A DNA stretch of 64,000 nucleotides from contig NZ_BMFK01000004.1 of assembly GCF_014638355.1 (NCBI RefSeq), forward strand, positions 62,001 to 126,000. Direction: 5' to 3'. Below, in pieces: positions 17,280-26,878 of this stretch. The translations under genes were made by a program, and so were the position numbers. The DNA comes from Priestia taiwanensis. GTDB taxonomy: Bacteria; Bacillota; Bacilli; Bacillales; Bacillaceae_G. Under the pieces are notes generated by a model. It searched no databases. It saw nothing but the letters and a program-made list of their open reading frames with translations, and was not told the origin of the DNA. Every line of letters starts with the position of its first letter. The stretch's first letter is position 1.

Positions 17280-19667
17280 TTAGTTACGTAATGCCTTCCC
17301 TTTAACGAGCATGTGTTGCATTCTTGCTTGTGACTTTGGTTCCCCAATTAAACTTAAGAATGCTTCTCTTTCTAAGTCTAATAAGTATTGCTCATCTACT
17401 TCTGTTCCGTACGCAAGCTTGCCACCAGAAATAACATGTGCTAACTTCTTCGCAATCTTTAAATCATGCTCAGAGATGAATCCTGAGTAGAACATATTTT
17501 GTGCACCCAATTGCAATGTTGCATAACCTGACTCTCCTACTACTGGAACCTTCTTACGGACTGGTGCTTTGTATCCTGCATCATATAACGAAATGACTTT
17601 TTGCTTTGCATCGTGAATTAAGTGGTCACCGTTTACACTAATACCGTCCTTGCTATTTAAGAAGTTCAACTCAAGTGCTTCTTTTGCAGATGTCGATACT
17701 TTTGCCATCGCAACTGTTTCAAACACTTTATTTGCTACTTTTTGAAGATCGAACTCCGTATCTTTCGGTAGTGAATTCAAGTATTTCATGTATAACTCCT
17801 TGTTACCCCCACCACCTGGGATTAACCCTACACCTACTTCTACTAAGCCCATGTATGTTTCCATTGATGCTTGAATGCTATCCGCTGGTAGACACACTTC
17901 TGTTCCGCCACCTAATGTCATACCAAACGGTGCCGCAACTACTGGTTTGCTGCTATATTTCATACGCATCATCGCATCTTGGAAATGCTTTACTACCATT
18001 TCAATTTCGAAATAGTTATCATCTTGTGCTTCCATTAAAATCATTGCTAAATTAGCACCTACGCAGAAGTTCTTTGCTTGGTTACCAATTACTAATCCTT
18101 TGTAGTTCTTTCCTACTTCTTCTACTGCATAGTTAATCATTTGTACGATATCGAAGCCGATTGCATTGCTCTTAGAGTGGAACTCTAATCCCGCCACACC
18201 GTCTCCTAAATCGATTAAACTTGCACCTGTATTTTTCTTAATGACACCGTTCTTCTCTTTTAAACGCTTAATATAAATTTTCTTCTGGTTTTCATGAAGC
18301 GCTTTATACTCGCCGTCATGGTAGAAATGTACGTCACCATTGTCATGTTTGTAGAATGACTCATGGCCGTTATCAAGCATTTCTTTCACCCATGTTGGTA
18401 CTTCTTTTCCTTCTGATTCCATCTTCATAATTGATTTTGAAACGCCAATCGCATCCCAAATTTCAAATGGACCTTGTTCCCAACCAAATCCCCATTTCAT
18501 TGCGTTATCAATCGCTACGATATCATCTGCAATTTCCTTGTATAACGTTGCAGAATAAAGAAGAACTGGGCTAATAATATTCCAAAGTAATGTTCCTGCG
18601 CGGTCATCTGCATATAGAAGCGTTTTCATTTTTGCCGATAAACCTTTTGTTTGTTTGCTCATTTCTGTCGATGCTGATTTTAATTTTTTGCGTGGCTCAT
18701 ATTGCAATGTTTGAGGGTTTAATTCTAAGATGTCTTTGCCTTGTTTTAAGAAGAAGCCTTGGCCTGATTTACTTCCGATCCAGCCGTTTTGTACCATTTC
18801 TTTCATAAAAGGAGGAATTTCAAATACTACTTTCTCCTTTTCATCTGTTACATTATCGTATACGTTGTTGGCAACGTGGATAAATGTATCTAATCCAACA
18901 ACATCTAACGTGCGGAATGTTGCGCTCTTTGGACGACCAACTAATGGACCTGTGATAGAATCTACTTCTCCAACACTGTAACCACCTTTAATCATCTCTT
19001 GAACTGTTAATAATAAGCCGTATGTTCCAATACGGTTCGCGATAAAGTTCGGTGTATCTTTTGCAAGAACAACCCCTTTACCAAGCACGTCTTCACCAAA
19101 TGTCTTCATGAATGACAATACTTCTTCGCTTGTATGTTGTGTAGGTATAACTTCTAATAATTTTAAGTAGCGTGGTGGATTGAAGAAGTGTGTCCCAAGG
19201 AAATGCTTCTTGAAATCCTCCGAGCAATCTTCTGACATACGTTCTACTGAAATACCAGATGTATTTGATGTAACGATTGAACCTGGCTTACGTACTTCAT
19301 CTACGCGTGCAAATACTTTCTTCTTCACGTCTAGGTTCTCTACAACTACTTCAATAATCCAGTCTACATCTTTTAATAACTCCATATCATCATCCATATT
19401 ACCGATACTAATAAGAGATAAACTTTCTTTCGAAGTAAGTGGTGCTGGCTTTTGTTTCTTTAACTTTTCTACCGCAGACAATACGAAGCGATTGCGAACA
19501 ACTTTATCTTCTAGCGTTAAGCCTTTTGCTTTTTCCTCATCTGTTACTTCTCTCGGTACGATATCCAATAAGAGTGTCGGTATACCGATGTTTGCTAAGT
19601 GTGCAGCGATACCTGATCCCATTACCCCAGAGCCTAAAACTGCAGCTTTTTTAATGCTCCCTATCAT
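17280..19667 (-). CDS. fadN: 3-hydroxyacyl-CoA dehydrogenase / enoyl-CoA hydratase FadN
   Basis: 795-aa bifunctional beta-oxidation enzyme. The N-terminal Rossmann domain (AAVLGSGVMGSGIAAHLANIG) binds NAD. 3-HCDH domains follow (HFFNPPRYLKLLEV, FIANRIG). The C-terminal part has a crotonase fold with GLVIGNQAKNFCVGANL and GGGTEVCLPAD. This order (dehydrogenase first, hydratase last) is that of Bacillus FadN (YusL), the reverse of E. coli FadB. The ATG at 19665-19667 is chosen because AAGGGGG lies 7 nt upstream. The frame is open 12 codons further. Confidence 0.93.
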   Translation of the reverse strand: MIGSIKKAAVLGSGVMGSGIAAHLANIGIPTLLLDIVPREVTDEEKAKGLTLEDKVVRNRFVLSAVEKLKKQKPAPLTSKESLSLISIGNMDDDMELLKDVDWIIEVVVENLDVKKKVFARVDEVRKPGSIVTSNTSGISVERMSEDCSEDFKKHFLGTHFFNPPRYLKLLEVIPTQHTSEEVLSFMKTFGEDVLGKGVVLAKDTPNFIANRIGTYGLLLTVQEMIKGGYSVGEVDSITGPLVGRPKSATFRTLDVVGLDTFIHVANNVYDNVTDEKEKVVFEIPPFMKEMVQNGWIGSKSGQGFFLKQGKDILELNPQTLQYEPRKKLKSASTEMSKQTKGLSAKMKTLLYADDRAGTLLWNIISPVLLYSATLYKEIADDIVAIDNAMKWGFGWEQGPFEIWDAIGVSKSIMKMESEGKEVPTWVKEMLDNGHESFYKHDNGDVHFYHDGEYKALHENQKKIYIKRLKEKNGVIKKNTGASLIDLGDGVAGLEFHSKSNAIGFDIVQMINYAVEEVGKNYKGLVIGNQAKNFCVGANLAMILMEAQDDNYFEIEMVVKHFQDAMMRMKYSSKPVVAAPFGMTLGGGTEVCLPADSIQASMETYMGLVEVGVGLIPGGGGNKELYMKYLNSLPKDTEFDLQKVANKVFETVAMAKVSTSAKEALELNFLNSKDGISVNGDHLIHDAKQKVISLYDAGYKAPVRKKVPVVGESGYATLQLGAQNMFYSGFISEHDLKIAKKLAHVISGGKLAYGTEVDEQYLLDLEREAFLSLIGEPKSQARMQHMLVKGKALRN

Positions 19668-19691
19668 TCTGTTTCCCCCTTGTTTCATATC

Positions 19692-19711
19692 TTGAATGAA
19701 CACTCATTCAA
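19692..19711 (-). promoter_or_regulatory. FadR operator
   Basis: TTGAATGAACACTCATTCAA matches the Bacillus FadR (YsiA) consensus dyad TGAATGA-N4-TCATTCA exactly. It lies 25 nt before the fadN start. FadR represses until long-chain acyl-CoA binds it. A half-like site GAATGAGT occurs about 25 bp further upstream. Confidence 0.9.
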
Positions 19712-19850
19712 TTTTGGTGCATGATTTGTATGCACGAATGAGTTTCTCTATTACCACTATATGACTTTTTCTGACTTTTCGCAATAAATAAAACATTAAA
19801 TTATAAATAAAATTACTCAAACAGAGGAAACTATTTTCGAGGTGATTCTA

Positions 19851-19988
19851 ATGGCTAAGTTAAAACGAGATCCTTCAAAAGCTGGTGTAAGTGCAACTAG
19901 CGTGAAAGGAAACGCTGGTCCTCACAATCAACCAGAAGAAAAAGGCCGTCAAAGTAATAATCAGCAATTTAAAAAGCATAATTTCTAA
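19851..19988 (+). CDS. yuzL: YuzL-family small protein
   Basis: 45 aa starting MAKLKRDPSKAGVSATSV, very hydrophilic and ending KKHNF. It matches the small YuzL family, whose gene adjoins the fad genes in B. subtilis; composition resembles minor acid-soluble spore proteins. The SD GAGGTGA is 6 nt before the ATG, and a strong terminator follows at once, so it is a monocistronic gene. Function is unknown. Confidence 0.75.
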   Translation: MAKLKRDPSKAGVSATSVKGNAGPHNQPEEKGRQSNNQQFKKHNF

Positions 19989-19997
19989 TATGTACAA

Positions 19998-20025
19998 AAA
20001 GAGCTGGTACTTTTACCAGCTCTTT
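19998..20025. terminator. Bidirectional terminator between yuzL and the DUF4097 gene
   Basis: AAAGAGCTGGTA and TACCAGCTCTTT form a perfect 12-bp stem with a 4-nt loop between convergent genes. Confidence 0.85.
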
Positions 20026-20030
20026 CCTTG

Positions 20031-20825
20031 TTATTTCGATACTGTTACATCGCCAAGCTCACTAAATCCTTTAATCACGATAGAACCTTGACCATATACA
20101 AAGGAACTTCCAGATTGATTAAATACTTTTACTTTTCCTAATTCCGAACTCACATCAAAGCGTACATTTTTAGGTTCTACCTTCGTCTTAATATCCACAT
20201 CACCTAAATCTGTATGCGCATTAATGGGATAAGCGAATTCATGTACTGCGATATCAACATCTCCTAGCTTTGTACTAGCGTTAATATCCCCTTCCACTTG
20301 TGCTAACTCAATCTTCCCTAAATCACTTTTTGCTACAACAGAGGTACTTTTTACGTCTTGCATGTCTACGTCACCTAACTTAGTAGCTGCTTCTACTGTA
20401 TTCACTTGTAGTTGCTCTATGTCAATATCGCCTAGTTCTGTTTTCACACGAATTTGTTCATATTGCTTCTTCGGAACATGTAGTGTAACTTTTAATTCTG
20501 GATTAAAGAAACCTAGTTGGAAAAATTGAAATGGACTCTCGCTCTTTACCTCAATTATTTTTCCCTTCTCTGCAATTACAGGAATTGATTTCGTGCCATT
20601 CGAAACTTTACCTTTGATTTCTATAAGAATATCCTTACTTGTTGTTGGTATAATAACAACCTCTCCAAAACGTAAATCGACTTCAATATCAGTTATATTA
20701 TCAGCAGAGATTGTCTTCGCATCCGAGACAGCAATGCTTTTATAGTACGGAGAAAATGTGAAAAATGCACCTACTAATCCAATCACAATAAGAAGTACTG
20801 CAAATAACTTTAAGCCTTTAGACAT
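20031..20825 (-). CDS. DUF4097 (LiaG-like) beta-helix protein with N-terminal anchor
   Basis: 264 aa with one N-terminal membrane helix (FAVLLIVIGLVGAFFTF) and an outer part made of repeated short beta-strands with the recurring pattern L-G-D-V-D-I / L-G-K-I-E-L. This is typical of DUF4097, which forms a right-handed beta-helix. LiaG in the Lia envelope-stress locus has the same domain. Third gene of a PadR/DUF1700/DUF4097 operon, overlapping the DUF1700 gene by 8 nt. The molecular role is unknown. Confidence 0.75.
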   Translation of the reverse strand: MSKGLKLFAVLLIVIGLVGAFFTFSPYYKSIAVSDAKTISADNITDIEVDLRFGEVVIIPTTSKDILIEIKGKVSNGTKSIPVIAEKGKIIEVKSESPFQFFQLGFFNPELKVTLHVPKKQYEQIRVKTELGDIDIEQLQVNTVEAATKLGDVDMQDVKSTSVVAKSDLGKIELAQVEGDINASTKLGDVDIAVHEFAYPINAHTDLGDVDIKTKVEPKNVRFDVSSELGKVKVFNQSGSSFVYGQGSIVIKGFSELGDVTVSK

Positions 20826-21390
20826 GCTTGCTTCCTCCCTTAATGATTGCCTTGTTAGCCTTCACATAACGAGACACTAATCGACCACATGCTGGTGAAA
20901 TTTTCTTCATCCCATGGAATAAAAAGATACCAATACCGCTTAATGCTACTCCAGCAAAAAATTCAAACCACATAAATGGATCTTCAGAGATAATTTCTCC
21001 AATTAATGCAAGAAATGGACTAATAATAAAAGCAACGGAAATAATCCAAAGAGAAAGATAAATAGCAAAAGCTGCTACAAATGGTGCTAATACAAAGATG
21101 AGATTTAAGAAGATCAAACCGATTGTTAATAATGTTTTCTGAAGTCCGCTTCGTTGTGGATGTACTTGCGATGATGTTGTGTGACTTCCTTCAATTCCGT
21201 ACAAAAGTAATTGCTCACGTGCGATACTTTCTGGACTTCCTAATGCCACGATGACTTCTTGTTCTGTCTTACCTTCTTCCAAGCCAGCTTGGAAATGTTC
21301 CTGATAGTCGTACAAAATATCTTGCCGCTCTCGATTTGGCAATTCACCGAGACGTTGTTCCAGCCGTGCTAAAAATTGTTCTTTATTCAT
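20818..21390 (-). CDS. DUF1700 / HAAS-domain membrane protein
   Basis: 190 aa. The N-terminal 60 residues ([24 protein letters not shown]..., then [12 protein letters not shown]) form the helical HAAS domain. Several membrane helices and a basic tail follow. HAAS proteins occur beside PadR regulators and are thought to pass envelope signals. The ATG at 21388-21390 is preferred (GGAAGGTG upstream) over an in-frame codon three residues earlier. It overlaps padR by 8 nt. Confidence 0.75.
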   Translation of the reverse strand: MNKEQFLARLEQRLGELPNRERQDILYDYQEHFQAGLEEGKTEQEVIVALGSPESIAREQLLLYGIEGSHTTSSQVHPQRSGLQKTLLTIGLIFLNLIFVLAPFVAAFAIYLSLWIISVAFIISPFLALIGEIISEDPFMWFEFFAGVALSGIGIFLFHGMKKISPACGRLVSRYVKANKAIIKGGSKHV

Positions 21391-21706
21391 GGCCAACACC
21401 TTCCTCTATAATTTTGTTCACGCCTTCTGTGAACTCACGCCAGTCCTTCAATAAATTGTCTAGCTGTGTTTTTCCTAGCTCTGTTAATTGATAATATTTA
21501 CGTGATGGACCTTCTGATGACTCTTTCAAATAGGTCGTGAAGTATCCTTCTTTCGTCAATCTCCGTAATAATGGATAAACAGAACCTTCCGATATCATAA
21601 AGTTATTCGAAATTTTTTGGACTAATTCATATCCATAACGATCTTTATCATTTAACAAGACTAATACACACAGTTCCAATACGCCTTTTTTGAATTGAAC
21701 GTTCAC
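21383..21706 (-). CDS. PadR-family transcriptional repressor
   Basis: 107-aa winged-helix regulator starting [15 protein letters not shown] with a GTG codon behind GGAAGGTGGG. The winged-helix continues through [25 protein letters not shown] and [13 protein letters not shown], all standard PadR blocks, and a C-terminal helix serves dimerisation. It is the first gene of the module and probably represses it; the AT-rich dyad region ATATGTATAATATAT just upstream is a plausible operator. The inducer is unknown. Confidence 0.85.
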   Translation of the reverse strand: MNVQFKKGVLELCVLVLLNDKDRYGYELVQKISNNFMISEGSVYPLLRRLTKEGYFTTYLKESSEGPSRKYYQLTELGKTQLDNLLKDWREFTEGVNKIIEEGVGHE

Positions 21707-21814
21707 TCTTTTCCCACCTTCCACTACTATCTATTACAAGATACCAAATAACATTTATTACCTTATATGTATAATATATGATAAGCTACTGTTTATTGCA
21801 AGGTACTTTGTATA

Positions 21815-21849
21815 AAAAAGATACATTTTTTGAAAAAATGTATCTTTTT
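21815..21849. terminator. Terminator downstream of proline dehydrogenase
   Basis: AAAAAGATACATTTTT and AAAAATGTATCTTTTT form a 16-bp stem, symmetric on both strands. It lies 6 nt after the proline dehydrogenase stop. Confidence 0.85.
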
Positions 21850-21854
21850 CTTCA

Positions 21855-22772
21855 TTATTTCTTCAATACGCCTCTTAATACGAAGGCAACGTTCGCTGGA
21901 CGCTCCGCTAGACGTCGCATGAAATATCCGTACCAATCTGTACCATACGGCACATACACACGCATTTTGTATCCTTCCTTCGCAATTTCTTCTTGGCGTT
22001 CTGAACGAATACCGTAAAGCATTTGAAATTCAAATTGATCATGTGGAATATTATGTTCCCACGCTAATCGTCTCGTATATTGAATAATATGCTCATCATG
22101 TGTAGCAATTGCTGTATAATTGCCATTCAACATGTGCATTTTAATGATTTTTTTGAAATTCTCATCCACGTCTTTTTTCTCTGGGAATGCGACTTCAGGT
22201 GATTCTTTATAAGCGCCCTTCACTAAGCGTAAGTTCGGGCTATACTCGTTTAATTCTTGCATATCTTGTTCTGTACGATATAAATATGCTTGAATAACCG
22301 TTCCAACATTATCATACTCAGATTTTAACTGTTTAAAAATATCAATTGTCTTTCCGCAACGACTGTAATCTTCCATATCAATCGTTACAAATACATTGTT
22401 TTCTTTTGCACTGTTTAAAATACGTCGCATATTGCGCATCACAAGTTCATCTGAGATGTCTAATCCCATAGAGGTCATTTTTAGTGATACTTGTGCATCG
22501 ACACCTTCACGACTAATCGCTTCAATTGCTTCTATACAATTATCCGCCATCTCATTCGCTTCTCTTTCATTATCTACAAACTCACCTAAGTAGTCTAACG
22601 TTACCGATAAGTCTTTGTTATTCAGATCGCGAATTGCTTTCATTGCTAATTTAACGTTTTCGCCTGCTACAAATCGAGAAGCTCCGAAGCGTAAACCGTA
22701 CTTTTTCGCCAGTTTCGTCATCGCTTTATTCTTAGATAAAAACAAAAATGAATCACGCATTACTTGTTCCAT
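21855..22772 (-). CDS. fadM: Proline dehydrogenase (FadM/PutB type)
   Basis: 305-aa FAD-dependent TIM-barrel enzyme oxidising proline to pyrroline-5-carboxylate. Characteristic blocks are VSLKMTSMGLD, FVTIDMEDYSRC, RLVKGAYKESPEVAF and the C-terminal FQMLYGIR and VYVPYGTDWYGYFMRRLAERP, which bind proline and flavin. It is monofunctional. B. subtilis YusM lies at the same place beside the fad genes. The ATG follows AAAGGAGAG. A dyad AAGAGA-GCGT-TCTCTT (22842-22857) lies 70 bp upstream and may be its control site. Confidence 0.9.
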   Translation of the reverse strand: MEQVMRDSFLFLSKNKAMTKLAKKYGLRFGASRFVAGENVKLAMKAIRDLNNKDLSVTLDYLGEFVDNEREANEMADNCIEAIEAISREGVDAQVSLKMTSMGLDISDELVMRNMRRILNSAKENNVFVTIDMEDYSRCGKTIDIFKQLKSEYDNVGTVIQAYLYRTEQDMQELNEYSPNLRLVKGAYKESPEVAFPEKKDVDENFKKIIKMHMLNGNYTAIATHDEHIIQYTRRLAWEHNIPHDQFEFQMLYGIRSERQEEIAKEGYKMRVYVPYGTDWYGYFMRRLAERPANVAFVLRGVLKK

Positions 22773-23106
22773 ACTCTTCTCTCCTTTTACGACAAACTAC
22801 ACTTTAAATTATAAAACTATTTTCAATTATCGTAAAATTTTAAGAGAGCGTTCTCTTGTTTTTTTACAAAACAGCTTATAATTAGCACATTTAAATGAGA
22901 AGGTTCGTTCTTCACGAAAAGATATGGATGACCTATGCACTGCAGCTTTCCGCTACTTGCATGAAACTTCCTTCCTTTTTCAAAACAGCCAATGACCTAA
23001 TTTGATGATAAATCGTGATTTTAATAGTAAGAAACAATCGAAAGAATAGATAACAAAAATAAAGGGATGCTAAAAAAGAATCTCACTATGAAGGAGGCAT
23101 GTACAT
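22773..23106. other. Divergent intergenic region, proline dehydrogenase / coat protein genes
   Basis: Apart from the 16-bp dyad at 22842-22857 no gene or clear hairpin is seen. Promoters for both directions must lie here; the right half should hold a sporulation (sigma-K/sigma-E type) promoter, but I could not assign it. Confidence 0.4.
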
Positions 23107-23367
23107 ATGCAACAACAAAACCAAACGTATCAACAACCACCAAACATGATTACAACGAAAGATTTTCTATATTTAGAAGATATGATGAACTGGAATTTCA
23201 TCGCCATGAAGAAGGCACATTTCTATGCTAGACACATTCAAGATGCAGAAGTGAAAAGTACATTAGAGAAAGTTGGACAAATGCATCAAGATCACTACAT
23301 GCGCATTCTACAACATATGCAATCAACTCCTGTTAACCAAAATGCTGGACCACCACAAACACATTAG
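23107..23367 (+). CDS. Small CotF-like spore coat protein
   Basis: 86 aa. After a Gln/Pro-rich leader (QQQNQTYQQPPN) a helical ferritin-like segment (FLYLEDMMNWNFIAMKKAHF ... HQDHYMRILQHMQ) resembles the CotF coat domain. It lies 15 nt before a second CotF-like gene and both have good SDs (AAGGAGG; AAAGGGGG). Likely made in the mother cell late in sporulation and deposited on the spore. Confidence 0.75.
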   Translation: MQQQNQTYQQPPNMITTKDFLYLEDMMNWNFIAMKKAHFYARHIQDAEVKSTLEKVGQMHQDHYMRILQHMQSTPVNQNAGPPQTH

Positions 23368-23382
23368 AAAGGGGGAAAAAAG

Positions 23383-23697
23383 ATGAAAATCGGAAATCCA
23401 GAAACACCATTTCCACAAACACCAGACATGAATGATCGTGACTTCCTAAATGATATGCTTGCAACAGAGAAGTACATGACGTCTTCCTATGCTACTGCCT
23501 TGCATGAGGCAAGTAACGAAACACTGTATGCAGATCTTAAAACAATCTACGATGCAACGGAAAACTGCCAGCGAGAATTATTTAATCTGATGTTCCGCAA
23601 AGGTTGGTATAAATTAGAACCAATTGAAGCACAAAAAATTCAGCAAGCCCACCAACAATTTGCAGGATACTCTAAACAATTTCCTTATCAGCATTAA
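23383..23697 (+). CDS. CotF-domain spore coat protein (YusN-like)
   Basis: 104 aa with a CotF-type four-helix segment (NDRDFLNDMLATEKYMTSSYATALHE ... LYADLKTIYDATENCQRELFNLMFRKGWYKL). The tryptophan-tyrosine ending of the domain is typical. B. subtilis has the coat-associated yusN next to yusM in the same place. Second gene of a two-gene coat operon ended by a strong terminator. Confidence 0.8.
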   Translation: MKIGNPETPFPQTPDMNDRDFLNDMLATEKYMTSSYATALHEASNETLYADLKTIYDATENCQRELFNLMFRKGWYKLEPIEAQKIQQAHQQFAGYSKQFPYQH

Positions 23698-23698
23698 A

Positions 23699-23727
23699 AA
23701 AATCCAAGGGGGGTTCCCTTGGATTTT
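23699..23727. terminator. Bidirectional terminator
   Basis: AAAATCCAAGGG and CCCTTGGATTTT pair around a 5-nt loop between convergent genes. Confidence 0.85.
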
Positions 23728-23736
23728 CTTTATGTC

Positions 23737-24381
23737 TTATTTACTTGCGTTCGCCCAGTCAGCCATGAACTTCTCGATACCTTGATCTGTTAATGGATGG
23801 TTTAAGAACTGTTTAATTACGCTCGCTGGAATTGTTGAAATATGTGCACCATGTAAGGCTGCATCAATTGCGTGAATTGGATGACGTACAGATGCCGCAA
23901 TGATTTCTGTTGGAATATCGTGAATTGCAAAGATGTCTGCAATTTGCTTAATTAATTCCATACCGTTATGACCGATATCATCTAAACGACCTAAAAATGG
24001 TGATACGTATGTTGCACCAGCACGTGCTGCTAATAGCGCCTGCATTGATGAGAATACAAGTGTAACGTTCGTTTTAATTCCTAATTTGGTGAACTCACTT
24101 ACTGCTTTTAAGCCATCTGCTGTTACAGGTACTTTAATAACAACGTTTGGTGCAATTTTTGCTAATTCTTTACCTTCTGCAATCATACCTTCTGCTTCTA
24201 AGCTAATTACTTCTGCACTTACTGGAGTATCTGTAATTGCACAAATTTCTTTAATACGCTCATGGAAGTCTACGCCTTCCTTTGCTACTAATGATGGATT
24301 CGTTGTTACACCTGCTAATACTCCCATTTCATGGATTTCTTTAATTTGTTCTACATTTGCAGTATCTACGAAAAATTTCAT
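23737..24381 (-). CDS. tal: Small-type transaldolase / fructose-6-phosphate aldolase family
   Basis: 214-aa single-domain TIM barrel of the MipB/TalC class, starting [15 protein letters not shown]. The Schiff-base lysine is Lys83 in NVVIKVPVT, and [13 protein letters not shown] and [13 protein letters not shown] are family blocks. Members act as transaldolases in the pentose phosphate pathway or as F6P aldolases; the sequence does not separate these with certainty, but Bacillus relatives are transaldolases. The ATG at 24379-24381 has AAAGGGG upstream. Two cre-like sites lie in the divergent region with nupC. Confidence 0.85.
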   Translation of the reverse strand: MKFFVDTANVEQIKEIHEMGVLAGVTTNPSLVAKEGVDFHERIKEICAITDTPVSAEVISLEAEGMIAEGKELAKIAPNVVIKVPVTADGLKAVSEFTKLGIKTNVTLVFSSMQALLAARAGATYVSPFLGRLDDIGHNGMELIKQIADIFAIHDIPTEIIAASVRHPIHAIDAALHGAHISTIPASVIKQFLNHPLTDQGIEKFMADWANASK

Positions 24382-24543
24382 CTTGAAATATCCCCTTTGA
24401 ATTATCAGATTTTTTAGTAATGTATATTCATACAAAACACACTGTAAACCCCTTCATAAAACGCTTCCAATTAACTGAATAATTTTAATAGTCTCATTGA
24501 TATGAGGTCTGACAACTACATTTTATACCTTTAGGACTATTTT

Positions 24544-24557
24544 TTCAAGCGCTTTCA
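24544..24557. promoter_or_regulatory. Candidate CcpA site (cre)
   Basis: TTCAAGCGCTTTCA, on the other strand TGAAAGCGCTTGAA, fits the cre core (AARCGYT) with one mismatch. It is in the tal/nupC divergent region and could set carbon catabolite control of either gene. Confidence 0.5.
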
Positions 24558-24577
24558 CCCTTTTTGTATATTTTGCA

Positions 24578-24591
24578 TGAAAGCGCTCTTT
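24578..24591. promoter_or_regulatory. Second candidate cre site
   Basis: TGAAAGCGCTCTTT repeats the TGAAAGCGCT core of the neighbouring site with a 34-bp offset. It is about 185 bp before nupC. Confidence 0.45.
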
Positions 24592-24775
24592 TAAGCGTAG
24601 AATAAGAAATGTAACCACTTACATAAGGGTAGAAAAATAAATTTTATGCATTTTTTGAAAAAATATTCTATTATGTGATTGATTTCAGGTCCAAAGTCGT
24701 ATATATTAGGTGGTGGTTAGACGTCAAACTTGCAATCTAGCAAATTACTTACTATATCATCAGGAGGAACAAAAT

Positions 24776-26017
24776 ATGCAATTTATTGGAATTTTAGGTA
24801 TTATTGCTCTGTTTGGGATTGCGTATCTATTATCGGAAAATAGACAAGCAATTAAATGGCGTACAGTACTAGTTGCCTTTGCTATCCAATTAACTATCGG
24901 TGTCCTTGTATTAAAATGGGAAGCTGGTCGTCAAGGATTATCATGGTTTTCTGGTAAAGTACAAGATGTTATCAACTACGCAAATGAAGGTATCGCCTTC
25001 CTATTTGGTGGTTTAGCTGATCCAGCTACAAATAACCTTGGATTTATTTTCGCATTTAAAGTATTACCTGTTATTGTGTTCTTCTCTGCCCTAATTGGAG
25101 TATTATTCCACCTAGGTATTATGCAATTTGTTATTAACATCTTAGGAGCGGCAATTCAGAAGCTTCTAGGAACAAGTAAGAAAGAATCATTATCTGCAAC
25201 AGCAAATATTTTCTTAGGCCAAACGGAAGCTCCGCTTGTAATTAAGCCTTACATGAACGTTCTAACTCGTTCTGAAATGTTCGCTGTAATGGTAGGAGGT
25301 CTTGCATCTGTTGCCGGTTCTGTACTTGCAGGTTATGCAGGTCTTGGTGTCAAATTAGAGTATTTAATTACGGCTAGTTTCATGGCTGCCCCTGCTGGTC
25401 TATTAATGGCTAAATTAATTGTACCAGAAACAGAAGAGCCAAAAGATAATTTAGATGAGTTAGACGAAGCTGCAAAAGAAGACAAAGCTTCTAACGTAAT
25501 TGACGCTGCTGCACGCGGTGCATCAGACGGATTACAAATCGCACTTAATGTTGGTGCAATGTTATTAGCATTCGTCAGCTTAATTGCATTACTTAACGGT
25601 ATCATTGGTGGTATCGGTGGCTGGTTCGGTTATGGAGACATTACGTTACAAGTTATACTTGGTTACTTATTAGCTCCAATCGCATTCCTTATCGGTGTTC
25701 CAGCAGGTGAACTTGTTACAGCTGGTAGCTTCATCGGACAGAAGTTTGTAATGAATGAATTCGTTGCATATGTAGACTTCGCGAAGTACTTACCTGGTAA
25801 CGAATTATACGGTACATTATCAGATCGTACTCTTGCAATCATCTCATTCGCTTTATGCGGATTCGCGAACCTTTCTTCTATGGCTATCTTATTAGGTGGT
25901 TTAGGAAGTATCGCACCAAAACGTCGTACTATTATTGCACAGTTAGGATTTAAAGCAGTAATTGCTGGTACATTAGCAAACTTAATGACAGCAACTATTG
26001 CAGGACTACTTATTTAG
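24776..26017 (+). CDS. nupC: Concentrative nucleoside transporter NupC
   Basis: 413-aa CNT-family permease with about ten membrane helices importing nucleosides with H+ or Na+. Family blocks are [51 protein letters not shown] and [19 protein letters not shown]. The ATG at 24776 follows AGGAGG; a longer reading from 24710 lacks an SD. It precedes cdd by 82 nt, which links nucleoside import to cytidine deamination. cre sites upstream suggest catabolite control. Confidence 0.9.
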   Translation: MQFIGILGIIALFGIAYLLSENRQAIKWRTVLVAFAIQLTIGVLVLKWEAGRQGLSWFSGKVQDVINYANEGIAFLFGGLADPATNNLGFIFAFKVLPVIVFFSALIGVLFHLGIMQFVINILGAAIQKLLGTSKKESLSATANIFLGQTEAPLVIKPYMNVLTRSEMFAVMVGGLASVAGSVLAGYAGLGVKLEYLITASFMAAPAGLLMAKLIVPETEEPKDNLDELDEAAKEDKASNVIDAAARGASDGLQIALNVGAMLLAFVSLIALLNGIIGGIGGWFGYGDITLQVILGYLLAPIAFLIGVPAGELVTAGSFIGQKFVMNEFVAYVDFAKYLPGNELYGTLSDRTLAIISFALCGFANLSSMAILLGGLGSIAPKRRTIIAQLGFKAVIAGTLANLMTATIAGLLI

Positions 26018-26084
26018 TGGTAACCTATTCTTCCAATAGTGCACCACATCACTGTTGATATGATTTTTGAACATCTCAATGTAA

Positions 26085-26498
<414 letters not shown>

Positions 26499-26507
26499 TT
26501 ATCCATG

Positions 26508-26545
26508 AAAAAGCAAGAGAACATTATACGTTCTCTTGCTTTTTA
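26508..26545. terminator. Bidirectional terminator between cdd and yusU
   Basis: AAAAAGCAAGAGAAC and GTTCTCTTGCTTTTT pair with a 7-nt loop. The right arm lies in the last codons of yusU. Confidence 0.85.
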
Positions 26546-26784
26546 TTTGCACGATGCGCATCGTTTAATTGTTTAATTTCTGCGATGATCTTCATCATCT
26601 CCCCTTTTGCATCTGGGTATTGCTCATTCCAATGCTTCGCAAGCGCTGGCATTGACTTGGCAATTGCAGAATAGAGCGCCCATTTCTCTACCTTCTGCTT
26701 CAACTCTGGATTTGTCTCACCTAATAACAACTCCGTATACTTATTCAACAATCCATCCATTTGATCTAGGAATTTTTGTTCCAT
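26524..26784 (-). CDS. yusU: YusU-like DUF2573 protein
   Basis: 86-aa soluble helical protein (MEQKFLDQMDGLLNKYTELL ... WALYSAIAKSMPALAKHWNEQYPDAK) of the DUF2573 family found across Bacillus. No catalytic residues are evident and the function is unknown. The ATG follows GGGGGGAG. It is convergent with cdd, with the shared terminator overlapping its 3' end. Confidence 0.7.
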   Translation of the reverse strand: MEQKFLDQMDGLLNKYTELLLGETNPELKQKVEKWALYSAIAKSMPALAKHWNEQYPDAKGEMMKIIAEIKQLNDAHRANKKQENV

Positions 26785-26847
26785 TCTTACTCCCCCCTCT
26801 TCTTCATTCTCTTTAGTATATGTTACTTTTTTCCGTTCTTACAGAAA

Positions 26848-26873
26848 AAAAGATACGGAAACCCGTATCTTTT
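26848..26873 (-). terminator. Terminator of the CNNM/CorC-type gene
   Basis: AAAAGATACGG and CCGTATCTTTT pair around a 4-nt loop and are followed on the minus strand by more T, 6 nt after the stop at 26879. Confidence 0.85.
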
Positions 26874-26878
26874 CATCC

